Origin: Yponomeuta sedellus
Taxonomy: Eukaryota > Arthropoda > Insecta > Lepidoptera > Yponomeutidae
Assembly (NCBI GenBank): GCA_934045075.1
Contig: OW203731.1
Location: 9,219,975-9,283,974 of the forward strand
Length of the DNA stretch: 64,000 nt
Direction: 5' to 3'
Position 1 is the first letter of the stretch, and each line of letters starts with the position of its first letter. Position numbers and translations under genes: made by a program. Under the pieces are notes generated by a model. The model had not been told where the DNA came from, did no database searches, and worked only from the letters and a program-made list of their open reading frames with translations. Of this stretch, positions 9,631-20,384 are shown one piece after another.

Positions 9631-11856
9631 TCAAGCCACATCAACTGCAATGCGTTCCCATGGCGCACCAACGTTATAAAGTTGCAGATTTCCTCGGCTT
9701 CTAGTTGGTGGGCCTTTCACCGCGGCGCAAGTAGTACACTTGCGGCACCAATCTTGCACATCTTCTCGACAATGGAGCCAGTAAAACCTTTCTCGAATCT
9801 TTGTTACAGTTCTTTTTACGCCCAAATGTCCACCTGACACACCGTCATGTACTTCACGAAGGACATCTTGTACCTTATCTCTCGGGACAACTATCTGAAG
9901 ATGGAACTCTCTGCCGTTAGGTTTCTCCCATTTTCGGTAAAGTATTCCGTTCCGAAGAATAAAACTGTCCCATTGAGCCCAGTATGCCTTGGTGACAGCA
10001 CTAGTAGGAGCGACTTCGCACCATCTTGGCTTGTCCTCGCCTCGTTTCTTCCATGCGACAATGAGCCGTACATCTTCGTCATCTTCCTGTGCTTCTTTCA
10101 TCGCCTCATCTTCCCAAGATCTCGATGGACTCGTTTTTGTCAATCTCAATGGCAGTTCCTTTGTCTCTTGTTTGGCAAAGTGCTTGCAGTCTTCCGGACA
10201 CGGCCTTCTTGACAATTTGTTCCCATTGCATACTTGTGAGATTCTGGTTACCTGGGCTTTCTCCGCTCCAGACAGTACGCGCCTCGGAATCCTGGCTTCG
10301 TTTCTCTGATTCACAGTGGAGGCCGGAGCGTCATGCTTCTTTACGAACTCCTCAAAACGCTGCTCCATTTTGTTGAGGCGCGCACCCAGTCTGTCATCTG
10401 TTTTGGTCGGTTGCCTCTCCTTCTTAGGACACGTGAACTGCAGATGCCCTCTTTCTCCACACTTGTAACACATGGGCCTGGAGTTCCTCTTGGGCGGTGT
10501 CTTGATCTCTTTGACCTCCTCCTTAACTTCTCGAAGTTTATGCCCATGCCGGATATCATGACGCACAGCTTCAACTTCCAGGGCGTGTGCCAGAGCTTCT
10601 TTTAATGAAGAATGGTGGCGAAGCTTTACTGCAGCCCTAATTTCAAGATCCCTAATTCCGTCGACGAAGGCTTGCAATGTATTTGTATCCACCATTTTAC
10701 TATCAGCAGAAGGGTACGCCTTTCGAACCAGCTTCTCAATTTCCAACGCCCATTGTTGAAGTCCTTCACCCAGGCGCTGGGTCCGGTCGCGTAGCTGGGC
10801 ACGAAAAACGTGTTCCAGGTGCCGTTCCCCATATCTAGCCTCAAGTGCCTCCATCAGATCCTTGAACTTGCTGCCTGAGGTGGGCAGTGCCTCCAGGACA
10901 GATAAAGCCGAACCTCTGAGCGCGACGGTGAGGGCTGTCAGGCTCTGTTCGTCCGTCCACCCGTTTGAAGCAGCGACAGTCTGAAACTGCTGTCGGTAGG
11001 CGACCCAAGACGTAGTACCATCGTATGGAGGCAACTTCACTTTAGGCCCCTGACTTATGCTGACAACTCCACTCGACGTAACTCCATTAGCTTTTATACG
11101 CCGAACTTCTTGCTCTAGTCCAGTGAGGCCGTTTTTCAGACTTTGAAGGTCCTCCTCTAATTTGGTAACCCGTTCGGTCACTACCTCTACATGTTCATGT
11201 AGCTTAGCGACCGTATCACTGAACTTTGTAACGGCAGAAAGGATCACCTGTTGATCTGCCTTCTGTTCTTCTCGCAGGCCTCTTTGTTCTTCTCGCAGGC
11301 CTCTCTGTTCTTCTTGCAGGCACTGCATCTGCTTTCTCTGTTCTTCTCGCAGGCCTCTCTGTTCTTCTTGCAGGCACTGCATCTGCTTGCTCTGTTCTTC
11401 TCGCAGGCCTCTTTGTTCTTCTCGTATGCCCTTCAACATTGCCATCAGACACGACATATCCAAAACCTCCATTGTACGTGACTGAGGTTTAATGTCTTCG
11501 GTGGGCGTGGCCAGGTGGGCGTGGCTACGAGGCGGAGCCTGTTGGTCGGTCGGCGAAACCTGGTGATCAAGGCCGGTGGGCGGAGCCTGGTGCACGGGGG
11601 CGGTGGGCGTGGCCTGGTGGGCGTGGCCAGTAGGCGGAGCCGCTGGGCAGGTATGCTGTGTCTCCACTACGCGCGTGGCCTGGTGGGCGGGGCCAGGGGG
11701 CGTTGCTTGGTCGGTGGGCGTGGCCTGGTGGGCGGGGCCAGTGGGTGTGTCCCTATGGCCAGTGGGCGTGGCCTGAGGGGCAGTGGGCGTGGCCTCCGCA
11801 GCACTTCTGGACCTGGTCCTCACTCCAGAAGTATCCTCTCTCGGAGTCAGTGGCAT
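9631..11856 (-). CDS. Gag fused in frame to integrase N-terminus (protease/RT/RNase H deleted)
   Basis: 742 codons from the first ATG (11854-11856). Order: a low-complexity N-terminus of repeated TPTGPAHQAT-like units; a coiled coil of EEQRGLREEQ repeats (about 11250-11430); a capsid-like region (LPPYDGTTSWVAYRQQF ...); a CCHC zinc knuckle CYKCGERGHLQFTC from residue 463; then a segment normally found after RNase H (SWEDEAMKEAQEDDEDV) and the integrase HHCC zinc domain (H670 to CRKCTTC). Nothing resembling protease DSG or RT F-ADD lies between, so about 2.5-3 kb of pol has been lost without breaking the frame. It ends at TGA 9631-9633 inside the integrase. A Gag-integrase fusion could still assemble or interfere with autonomous copies; that is inference. 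Confidence 0.88.
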   Translation of the reverse strand: MPLTPREDTSGVRTRSRSAAEATPTAPQATPTGHRDTPTGPAHQATPTDQATPPGPAHQATRVVETQHTCPAAPPTGHAHQATPTAPVHQAPPTGLDHQVSPTDQQAPPRSHAHLATPTEDIKPQSRTMEVLDMSCLMAMLKGIREEQRGLREEQSKQMQCLQEEQRGLREEQRKQMQCLQEEQRGLREEQRGLREEQKADQQVILSAVTKFSDTVAKLHEHVEVVTERVTKLEEDLQSLKNGLTGLEQEVRRIKANGVTSSGVVSISQGPKVKLPPYDGTTSWVAYRQQFQTVAASNGWTDEQSLTALTVALRGSALSVLEALPTSGSKFKDLMEALEARYGERHLEHVFRAQLRDRTQRLGEGLQQWALEIEKLVRKAYPSADSKMVDTNTLQAFVDGIRDLEIRAAVKLRHHSSLKEALAHALEVEAVRHDIRHGHKLREVKEEVKEIKTPPKRNSRPMCYKCGERGHLQFTCPKKERQPTKTDDRLGARLNKMEQRFEEFVKKHDAPASTVNQRNEARIPRRVLSGAEKAQVTRISQVCNGNKLSRRPCPEDCKHFAKQETKELPLRLTKTSPSRSWEDEAMKEAQEDDEDVRLIVAWKKRGEDKPRWCEVAPTSAVTKAYWAQWDSFILRNGILYRKWEKPNGREFHLQIVVPRDKVQDVLREVHDGVSGGHLGVKRTVTKIRERFYWLHCREDVQDWCRKCTTCAAVKGPPTRSRGNLQLYNVGAPWERIAVDVA
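11250..11430 (-). repeat. Coding minisatellite in Gag (coiled-coil repeats)
   Basis: Four or five imperfect units of 'ctctgttcttctcgcaggc' / 'ctgttcttcttgcaggcac' encode EEQRGLR and EEQRKQMQCLQ heptad-like repeats. A second low-complexity region, GC-rich 'gtgggcgtggcctggtgggc', lies at 11505-11790 and encodes the ATPTGPAHQ repeats. Confidence 0.85.
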
Positions 11857-11883
11857 CTCCAAATCCCCAATTCTGACACCAAA

Positions 11884-12369
11884 TGTTACGGGCTAGGGTT
11901 CTGGATTTGGATGTAAAACGCCAATGACAACTTCTTAGGATTTATTCACGCAGGGTCTGGTCTGCAGGTCTTCACGACACGAAGTCCACACGTTGATTCC
12001 AATCGCAGGTCCAATCGAAGTCCAATAGTATCGCTGAGGTCGTAGGTTATCGCTCGTATCGCAGGTATGTTCGCTCGATGTTCACTCTTCGCTATTCCAA
12101 ACGGAACTGACAGCGCGCCGCGGCGGCCGCTATTTATATCCGCCGGCCAGGGTTCTAGAACATTCCCGTAACTATGTACCTACACTCGGTACACGCGGCA
12201 AGGTCGCTCGAACAGTTACTCATTTAAAGAGTTTTGAACCTTACTCTAGTGGACATACGAGTCATTATTGCTTGCAGCGTTTATTGTTTACTAAAACGCA
12301 GCATGCGGCGACTATTCGATAGGCTTCCAGAAGGCTCTATTCTAGATGGTTCGGGATAGGACCGCGACA
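11884..12369 (-). repeat. 5' LTR of gypsy-type element
   Basis: The second copy of the 486-bp LTR. Because the element reads leftward this is the promoter LTR, with a TATA-like ATATAAATA at 12131-12139 (minus strand). The primer-binding-like segment follows immediately at 11883-11866. Confidence 0.92.
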
Positions 12370-12374
12370 CTATT

Positions 12375-13320
12375 ATAGATAATTCCACATATGAAAAGGT
12401 TAGTTAGTTTGTCCTGTGGTTTCTGTGCTTAGCCTCATAGTTGGGCCAGCACGGCTGTGCGGTCACTCCAGCATACCATTTGCTATCCAGAAAGCCATTG
12501 GTGCAATATATAGTGGCGATATAATACATATATCGCCACTATATATATATGTCACCACAACTATACACCAAAAGTAATGCCAGCTCTACTTTATCGGTTA
12601 TTGCCAATAACATTATTTATTTTCGTTTCATTTCAATATTTCTTTCCATTGCTTTTCCAGGTGCGGTAACTGCCAGCGTAGGTTTTTTGGCGACACCAGC
12701 AGCAAACCACTCCAACCAGACCTTCTTCTTCAGCAGGTGTTGTAACAAGGTAACTATTTTCGCTTTACGCTTAAAAATACAGTTGAATCAAATACTTTTT
12801 TAAACGCTCGCGGCCTAGTCGAACAGCGTGATTGGAGTCAATTACTTGATTTAAGCAACAAGAGGAGCGGTCAGGTGCAGGATGGGTGACCGTCCCGTGA
12901 CTACCGGTTGTGGCTTTTTCCGAACGCATGTCTTACAATCCGCCACCAACCCGTACTTGGCCCCCGTGATGGAGTATGGCCGAACCTACCTGGGATGCAG
13001 GAAGCGAAACCTGCCCCGGCATTGGGGAGGGTTGATATCGAAAATGGTTTTTGGTGATTTATGACATTCCTAGTGCTCATACCTTAGTTTTTCATTTTGA
13101 TCATTGCATGAATATCTCAAAAAGTTATGGAAGGTCTCCTTACCTAGAACATACTGGGCTTACAAAGTTGTAACAGTCTGCTGTATGCTTACTTTTTTGT
13201 AACCTATCTTATAACTCCAACTCTCAATTTATTTTAAACTTCAGGTCTTCGAATTTCTTAAAGTTAATTTGTGCACTTTCAAACTAAGATTTTCTTATCA
13301 CATTGTAGGCAAAGCGGGCA
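12375..13320. repeat. Unnamed repeat, copy 2, carrying a SINE and a short palindrome
   Basis: It matches 8011-8293 at both ends, with about 700 bp extra. Contained in it: a hairpin at 12506-12545 (arms of about 18 bp around ATAC; tatatagtggcgatata and its complement), and the 5S-headed SINE at 12825-13045. Confidence 0.65.
12825..13045 (+). repeat. 5S-rRNA-headed SINE, second copy
   Basis: 'tttaagcaacaagaggagcg' then GGTCAGGTGCAGGATGGGTGACC matches the 5S rRNA internal region better than the copy at 335. The tail 'ccaacccgtacttggc ... gggttgatatcg' is the shared 3' end. The middle block with 'cgttaagccgttggt' is missing, so this copy is internally shorter. Confidence 0.65.
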
Positions 13321-13519
13321 CAGACACCGAATTCGAACCCCATTGAAGGTATTTGAAATCTATTGATGTTTATTTTATCTTTATGCTGTAAAGTGTAGGG
13401 AACAAACAATTTGGAGACCTCAGTATATTTTGCGATAGGTACGCTATTCCTTTTTGTTAGATGTCTCTGTTAGATGTAATTGATATTCTAAGCACACTTT
13501 CCTGTACAAAGATGTTTTA

Positions 13520-13560
13520 AGAGATATGCAGAGGTTGCGAGTTCGAATCCTGTTGCGAGT
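13520..13560 (+). repeat. tRNA-like B-box fragment
   Basis: 'gcagaggttgcgagttcgaatcctg' matches the T-arm part of the family A SINE head. No A-box or cloverleaf is visible around it. Confidence 0.4.
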
Positions 13561-13669
13561 CAAAAGTTTAATATTTTAATTTTTTTTTTTATTTTTCCAG
13601 CAGATTGAGTACTTTGGAAATATCAGAAGTTGACATTGAGGTGAGACTTTAATTAAAATCATCTTATCT

Positions 13670-14165
13670 GTTTTACAGGTGCGAAAGTCAAGAGAAACAG
13701 AATATTGCGGTCTGTTAAAACTTTGACTCCCCGATGCAAGAGGATCTATACAGAGTGCCAAAAAATTATCAAGTCTAAGCGTCGCCTCTGTTACACTTTC
13801 CAAGACTCCATCATTCCCGGACGGAAAAAACCAACGTACACGCCTTGCTGGTTATGTTTCCAAGAAACTTAATAGGAAATTTATGTGCCAAATTTGCAAG
13901 AGGTCATTCCTTTCATCAGATCCTTCAGATCTGGATTTTAGAACGATTTTAGACCACACTTGGATTTTAGAACGACAAAGACGTCAACGCCGAAGTTTGG
14001 CTAACCCAAATTCAGATTTTATTCTTCTTTTTAGAACCTGAATAAATCACTAACAATTACCTTGACAAAAATGTTTACTTACCAAGTGTTTTTGAAAATA
14101 TTAAATTTGAGTTTCTACAACTACAAGCCAATGTTGACTGGTTCGTCTGCTCTGAAATCACGTTG
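13670..14165 (+). pseudogene. Degenerate coding remnant, possibly C-terminal part of a THAP/P-element-type transposase
   Basis: An open stretch reads RLAGYVSKKLNRKFMCQICK near 13840-13905, the type of 'AGYI/V..KL..C..C' motif I associate with the C-terminal region of P-element/THAP9-like transposases. Downstream, in another frame, NYLDKNVYLPSVFENIKFEFLQL (about 14050-14135) could be its continuation. Stops and frame changes break it. Family assignment is from memory and weak. Confidence 0.35.
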
Positions 14166-14648
14166 ACATATTAACTTCATATCCCTAGTTTACAGCATCC
14201 AGGTTCATAATTTTTGCAACACAGTCAACAAGATCATAAAAGGGGCCTTTTCCGCAGAACGCATAGATACGTCGCTGGAAATGCACAATTTGGCACTTAA
14301 AAAGTATATTAAGTATCATAGAAAGTAATATGCATTGTTTATTTATTCTGATTTTTGTAGGTTGGCTTCGCTTATACATTTTTAGACAAAAGATATTATA
14401 AGATGTATTGTAACAATGTTCACTATCTATTCATTCTGTAATTATAATTGTAATTATGTAAGTCGTCAAATCTTATGTTGGTAATGCCGGAACATTCTTT
14501 ACTGCGAATATGTATTCAGCCTGTAAATATTAATTTATGATCAATTTCCGTAATGTCAAAATCATTCATTCTGTATTAATTCTATGTTTATTAAGATCAA
14601 TTTGATATCATTGTCAAATCTTAGTATATAGTTAATGTTAGAACTATA

Positions 14649-14845
14649 TGCCTGCCTCGTTGGATTAGCCGTTAAGGTATGTGGGTACCAAAGCAGAGGT
14701 CGTGGGTTCGATTCCCACTGGGGGCCGCCGTACAAGTAGTGCCACTCTGGCTGTATTTTCATATCTGTGATGTCATTGCCTAGTTACCTTAGCACAGGGT
14801 ATATTAGTTTGGGACCAGGTCAAGTGATTTTGTTGTGTGGAAGAG
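14649..14845 (+). repeat. tRNA-derived SINE, family B, plus orientation
   Basis: Complete-looking copy: head 'gcctcgttggattagccgtt' with B-box GGGTTCGATTCCCAC, the 'gggggccgccgtacaag' link, 'gatgtcattgcctagttacc' body and tail 'ggaccaggtcaagtgatt' ending in 'ttgttgtgtgg'. Confidence 0.8.
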
Positions 14846-14849
14846 GAAG

Positions 14850-17800
14850 TTATTCATTCTGTACTCATATTATGTATTAAGTCTGGAATTAGTATTAATT
14901 TTGATACTGCAATTACTTTCTGTAAATTGTAAATGTATTTTTAAGAACTGTTCAAATGATGATCCATTAAGTTTCTTCGCCATTCTCTTGTACATACAGT
15001 GTAAATATTTAAATACTAGAAATAACCATAAACTTTCGTTTCCAAGATATAGGCTTGCAAAGATTGGTAAATCCTTCATGGGCCATTGTATAATTTAATA
15101 ATAAATTCTCTAAAGATATATTAAAGCTTGCCTGAAATGCGGTTCAAAAATGTGCAAGGTATACTTTGTTAACAAAAAGGGCTACTATAGCATCAAGGGT
15201 TATTTAGATGACACATAATATGTGTTTAAACAGAACATATTATGTACTGTTTTATAATAATTGTGTAAACGTTGTTAATTAAGGACTTTGAAAAGACTAA
15301 GTTGGAGTTTTTTTCTCCAAAATGATCTAGATTTTGAAATGGACGCCTAGATTGACGTGTAACGTTTATAAAGCCGCAGTTTCTATGCTACTTTGAAAAA
15401 AATCTATTTCATTGAATTTCTTGAATAAAAAAAATTACTTCTGACTTTTATCGTTTTCATTTCCCCTAAAAATTAATAATGGTTCTCTGAACAGTAGAAT
15501 AGTATCGATAGTGTGGTGGGCATCCCTAGCATATCGATACATTTTTTATCGACTATGGGGTGCTGAATGCACTACGGATGGTGGTCACGTCAATCCACTA
15601 CGTTCCGGGCCTTTCTATTGGTCGATTCCTATCTGTACCTGTCTAATTTGTGACGTGTGCAAAATTGTAAGTTTCCAACCCTAAACTTTCATCCTCTATT
15701 TACCTTGTTACGGGTTTTAATTTTAGAAAACGCTGAAATACGTATTCTTTATTTTTGCCGTACCGAATTTATTAAAATTTCATGCAAATATGTCTAAGGA
15801 ATATAAAGTTTCATACAAACTTTTACCATCTATTTTATCCCGTGAGAGTACGAATTTTGAAAAATCCTTCCTTAGTGGATGTCTACGTCCAAAGAGGAAT
15901 ACGTGTGCGAAATTTGGCCGGTGCATTTTACCTAAAAACTTAGATAAAAAAAGTTTATTTGGTCTGGGTTCGGGTGGTATTGATCTTTTAGTATGTAAGA
16001 GAATTCTTACACGGTCTGGGAGCTGGACTGTAGGGTCGGCCCGATGCTCATGTTTAATCTAAGTTTACGCTAAATAGGTATACTATCAGTTAAAGAAGAT
16101 AAACCTATTACTGGCTTTACTAATTAGACATTAATTTAAGTCATGAAACGCTCGAGAAAATGAATCGTCCTCTTCCTTTGTTAGTACTCTTGAGTTGAAC
16201 TATCGATCTCATATACACATATCGCTAATTAAGATTACTCGTACGTCTGCAAGACTTATGCGGACAAAGGTTACGCGTGTTACACATGTATGTACTCGTA
16301 TGCAAGAAAGTTTTAATTAATCATTCTGGTGTGTTTGCCTTTACTTTTATTTTGTTGAATTATTTTATAACAATAAAGTTTTTTCCTTCTTTAGGTTGTT
16401 ATCAGTGATAGTTAGTGGTGGACTGTATGGGAAGACTATAATATTAATATTTATTGAAACACGGGTTTGAAAATACTAATTTAATATAAGTACAGACAGA
16501 TTTTAGCAACAATATAAAAACAAAGAGCATCGTAAGACAGCAAGTCACCGATTAATAAATACAAAAAGGTGTCACTGCAGCAAGTCGCCAACATTCTGTT
16601 TTATTTTTTACAAGCTTTACGGTTATTTTTGTCAACTAGAGTTCATGTAAAGGTTCCTTATAGTTTCGCATGTCCGGATGTCCGTCCGTTCACCTGTCCG
16701 CGGCGTAGATGTGAGACGAAAAGTACTTGAAAGTTGTGTAGAATATTGAAAAAATAATTGGTAAGTACGTAAAGGTTACCTCTCCTAGCCGACCTAAATT
16801 AGGGATGATTTTTTATTCATGTACCCTCTTAGTCTGTAGTATCGTTGAATTGGTCGTTCAAAAGAATTCTGGGTGTAGAAAAACCGTTTTTATTTGTTGT
16901 ACTGTTTGCGACATACTAATCTTTAAAGCGAAATTTAAAGTATGGCGTCCCCCTCTTCCCCGGCTAAGCGGACGATTGTAACGTGAAAAAATCAGAGCAG
17001 TAGCACATTATTATATCACGGTTAAGTAGGCTATACAAGTAATTGTTGACTAACTTATAAAAGAAAAACTTCGTAAAAATTCTATTAAGAGATAATGAAT
17101 TTTTTAACAGTGCACACATTTTTACACATTTTTGATATTTATTTTATTCTGTCCTATAATTTTTAAATCGAATTTTAACATTACGTCGCGCACTCTAGAT
17201 TTCTTCTCGATATTCACTGCTAATTCACCTAGGTTACAGGCTTTTTTCCAGAGAGAGAGTATGGGCTTAATTAATACGCGTGCCAACCACGGATTGGCAA
17301 TTTTAAGCGGTGAAGTATTAGGGTGTAGGGCTTTTCTATATCACGACATCTTTCGCGGTCGCTGACCATTCGCAAAACATTTAACTTGCGCTACAATAAA
17401 ATTCTATCTATAGAAATTGTCTAAAATATTAAGAGCCCACGGCATCTCAATATCTCCGAAGTTTTACGGCAGCCGCAGATATGCAGTAACGATAGGCGCT
17501 AAAATAAAACCTATCAATCGCACCACACAGTCCCCGTTGCATAATTAGTTGCGTCAGCTCTTGCGTCGTTGTTCACTTGAAGCTGGGCATAATTGCCCAT
17601 TATACATAACTCATAGGCTCCTTTGACGCCATGCGGTTGCAGGCGGTGCGAGGAACGCGATCGGTTTGCGTACGAACGTCTCGATAGCTTATCACAACCC
17701 ACGTCACGGTTACTCAAATGTATGAGCTGGTTTTCCACATAAACTTTTGGTAAATGACCATGCAGTGACCGCAACGATAATACAGAATGTGCCATATGCT

Positions 17801-17925
17801 ATTTAAGTGTGAAAATAATCACTACTTATACATACTTTTATACATGAGTTTAGAAACCGATTTAAGGCACTATAACTAAAGAACATGGATGATTTCTGCA
17901 AAAAAAACAGGATAAACCTTGATGC
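14850..17925. other. Unassigned intron sequence
   Basis: No gene recognised. About 15790-15920 contains 'cttagtggatgtctacgtcc' and 'gcgaaatttggccgg', reminiscent of LINE-associated tails. About 16675-16760 ('tgtccgtccgttcacctgtccg') is low-complexity and common in insect repeats. 17020-17080 resembles 825-900. Confidence 0.35.
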
Positions 17926-19217
17926 GTGGGATACTCAGAAAGTTTTGAGAAACTAAATTCCATGAAACAAATATTTTTATTAAATCTTTTCAAAGAACTC
18001 TCCACCAGCCTCTATACAAAGTTTCATGCGTCTGAACCAATTTTCAAAACATTTTTTCCAATCCTCCGCAGACACCTTTTCCACGGCCTTCTCAAACGCT
18101 GCTAGCGCGTCTTCCGCCGATGAAAACTGTATATCTTTGAGCTGCTTTTTAATTTTAGGGAATAAAAAGAAGTCACACGGAGCCAAATCAGGACTGTAAG
18201 GAGGGTGTCCCAAGACTCTGACCGGTGTGAAGTCCAGGAAGTCCCTCGTTTTGATCGCAGAGTGCGCGGGCGCGTTGTGGTGGTGAAGAAGGACCCTGCG
18301 GAGCCCGGTGTTCGGTCGCTTGTTGCTCAATTCAGAAAAAACTTCTGGCAGGCATTTTGTGCTATACCATTCAGAGTTGACGCTGCTTTGGTGTCGAAGT
18401 GGAATTGAAATTAGGTACCCCGTCAAAGTGAAGAAACTAGCGATCAAATTTTTTCCTGCGCTCCTCGATCGCTTCACTTTCGTAGGCGTTGGTTCATTTT
18501 GAAACAGTCAAACTGTCAACTGACGCTTTGTTTCTATATAGATTATATTGATAAATCCAGGATTCGTCACAATGTCGTAAACGCGCCGTGACGAGCCAGC
18601 ATGAAATTTTTGGAACATATCACGGCACCAATCTTCACGGGCCTGCTTCTGAGCTTCGGTGAGGATGTGCGGCACCCAGCGGGAAACTGTTCTCCTTACA
18701 CGAAGGTGCTCGTGCAAAATCTTGTGAACACTTCCTGTACCAATCTGCAGTGTATGCTGAATCCCTTCTTACGTAATTCGTCTGTTTTCTTGAATTATTT
18801 TTTTTACTGCCAGGACACTTTCTTCGGTGACAGCCGTCGTAGGACGACCATTCCTTTGTTGATCCCCCAAACTAAAACGACCGCGTATGAAATCGCCATA
18901 CCAGCGGTAGATGGTTGCTTTTGAAGGTCCTTCATCCATAAAAGCAATTCGATGTCGATCAAATGACTCATCAGGTTCTAAGCCACATTTGAAATCGTAA
19001 AAAATCATAGCACGAAAATGTTTTCGATGGAAATCCATTTTTTAATGAGACAAGAAAATTTGAATTGGCTCTAAAAAAAATGCGAAGGGAAATTTTAAAA
19101 ATCGAACAGTAGTATTTTTACTTTTAAATAATCGACGTTTTCAAAACAATAAAATTACTAGTGGCCAGTGTCTTACACATAAAAACTTTTTTTCGAAACA
19201 CTTTCTGAGTGGCCTGG
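17926..19217 (-). mobile_element. Mariner transposon, decayed
   Basis: 1,292 bp, the normal size for mariner. The right end reads (minus strand) CCAGGCCACTCAGAAAGTGT next to TA (19218-19219); the left end keeps ACTCAGAAAGT at 17933-17943. The transposase fragments at 18769-19038, 18508-18717 and 17980-18477 lie in order on the minus strand. Confidence 0.85.
17980..19038 (-). pseudogene. Mariner transposase pseudogene
   Basis: N-terminal helix-turn-helix region starting MDFHRKHFRAMIFYDFK (19038 down to 18772), then TAA at 18769-18771, then the linker (RWVPHILTEAQKQAREDWC) and a C-terminal half with GHPPYSPDLAPCDFFLFP. The three pieces share one frame but are interrupted by the TAA and by a TGA near 18505. 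Around the first catalytic Asp (DESW) the frame is shifted and restored by small indels. The second catalytic position reads HHN instead of HDN; the third Asp (APCDFF) is intact. It is therefore inactive. Mariner transposases cut and paste DNA at TA sites. Confidence 0.88.
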
Positions 19218-19655
19218 TATATCGTATCTGTAGCAATTTTATCGTAAACGCCCATGATTGGTCGAATCTATAATGACGTCACAGCTCAGTAAATATAGCA
19301 ATCCGAGAACCCGAGAATTGACTTCACATTTGTTTGTACACTGAGCAGGGATATCACTAATTCCTGTGCGACGCCATATTGACATAAAATTCAATGATAT
19401 TGCTCAAAAGCGTTTTGACGGCTTGTTTTAAAAACGTTTTTTTAATTGACTTTGTTTTAAAAAAATACACGAATGATTTAATAATTATCACTTTCTGAGC
19501 ACTTATTAAACACCAACGAAAAATCTAAGCCGGATTTCGGAATGTCAAATAGCCTATTGTTGTTTAACGATTGTGTCATGACAACATCAAGAAAGAGTAC
19601 CTGCGTAAATGTAATAATAACTTCTAGTCCCACATGAATTAAATACCCTGTAAGG
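19218..19655. other. Unassigned interval
   Basis: No feature recognised between the mariner and the RTE remnant. Confidence 0.35.
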
Positions 19656-19704
19656 CCCCTAGTCGGGAACTAGTCTCCAGCAGTGGCTCCAGCGACGACG
19701 GTAG

Positions 19705-20380
19705 TCGAAGAATCTCTGGAGCATGGGGTGCGAATAATCCCCGGGCGAGATCGATCCCCCGTCATACGACCACAGCTAAGAAACTGGATTCCGATGTACT
19801 CAATGTTATAACCTACAATGTCCGCACGTTGATGAAAAATGAAAGGTTGGTAGAGCTAGAAAACGCACTCAACTATGTCAACTGGGACATTGTAGGCCTA
19901 ACTGAAGTCAGAAAACAGAACGAAGAGACGGTCGAGAGAGAGACGAATATCTTCTACCACTTTGGAACTATCAGTGGCCTAAATGGTGTAGGTTTTTGGT
20001 AGCGAAAAAGTGGAAGGAAAATATAGAGGAATTCATCGGTTACTCGGACCGAATTCCCATCCTCAAATTTCGAGTCACACCAAGACACCGATTGACCCTT
20101 ATACAAACCTATGCACCAACATCTGCGCATAGCGACGACGAGGTTGAAGATTATTACGATCTGCTTAATAAGGCATGCGACGAGCACCGAGGGACTTGGA
20201 CCATGATACTCGGTGACTTCAACGCGAAAGTAGGCATAAGGCAACCTATGGACAACGACGCCATACTTGGGGCACATGGGCTTGGAAGCCGAAATGCTCG
20301 CGGTTCTCGTTTGATTCAGTTTTGCTTTGGCCAGAGTCTTAAGATTAGTAATAGCTTCTTCGGCAAAAAGCCGAAACAAG
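19705..20380 (+). pseudogene. RTE endonuclease domain, frameshifted
   Basis: The open frame runs through NVITYNVRTL and DIVGLTEVRKQNEE (catalytic Glu motif). It loses one T near 19994 (a stop follows) and continues in the next frame with IQTYAPTSAHSDDEVE and LGDFNAKVG, the canonical Asp/Asn motif of apurinic-type endonucleases. The sequence jumps at about 20365 from endonuclease (NSFFGKKP) to RT. The endonuclease would nick target DNA to prime reverse transcription. Confidence 0.85.
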
Positions 20381-20384
20381 AAAG

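Larger units (their letters stand above)
8294..12369 (-). mobile_element. Ty3/gypsy-type LTR retrotransposon, internally deleted
   Basis: A 4.08-kb element with two 486-bp LTRs, minus-strand Gag and integrase, a primer-binding-like segment (TGGTGTCAGAATTGGGG, minus strand, 11866-11882) and a polypurine tract. TATT lies at both outer edges (8291-8294 and 12371-12374) if each LTR is counted from G8295 to C12370; with TG...CA ends no exact duplication is seen. Protease, RT and RNase H are missing, so it cannot transpose alone. Near-identical LTRs imply a recent insertion. Confidence 0.9.

Noticed and set aside
11505..11916. Glycine-rich plus-strand frames opposite Gag
   Set aside because: Antisense shadows of the low-complexity N-terminus of the gypsy Gag.
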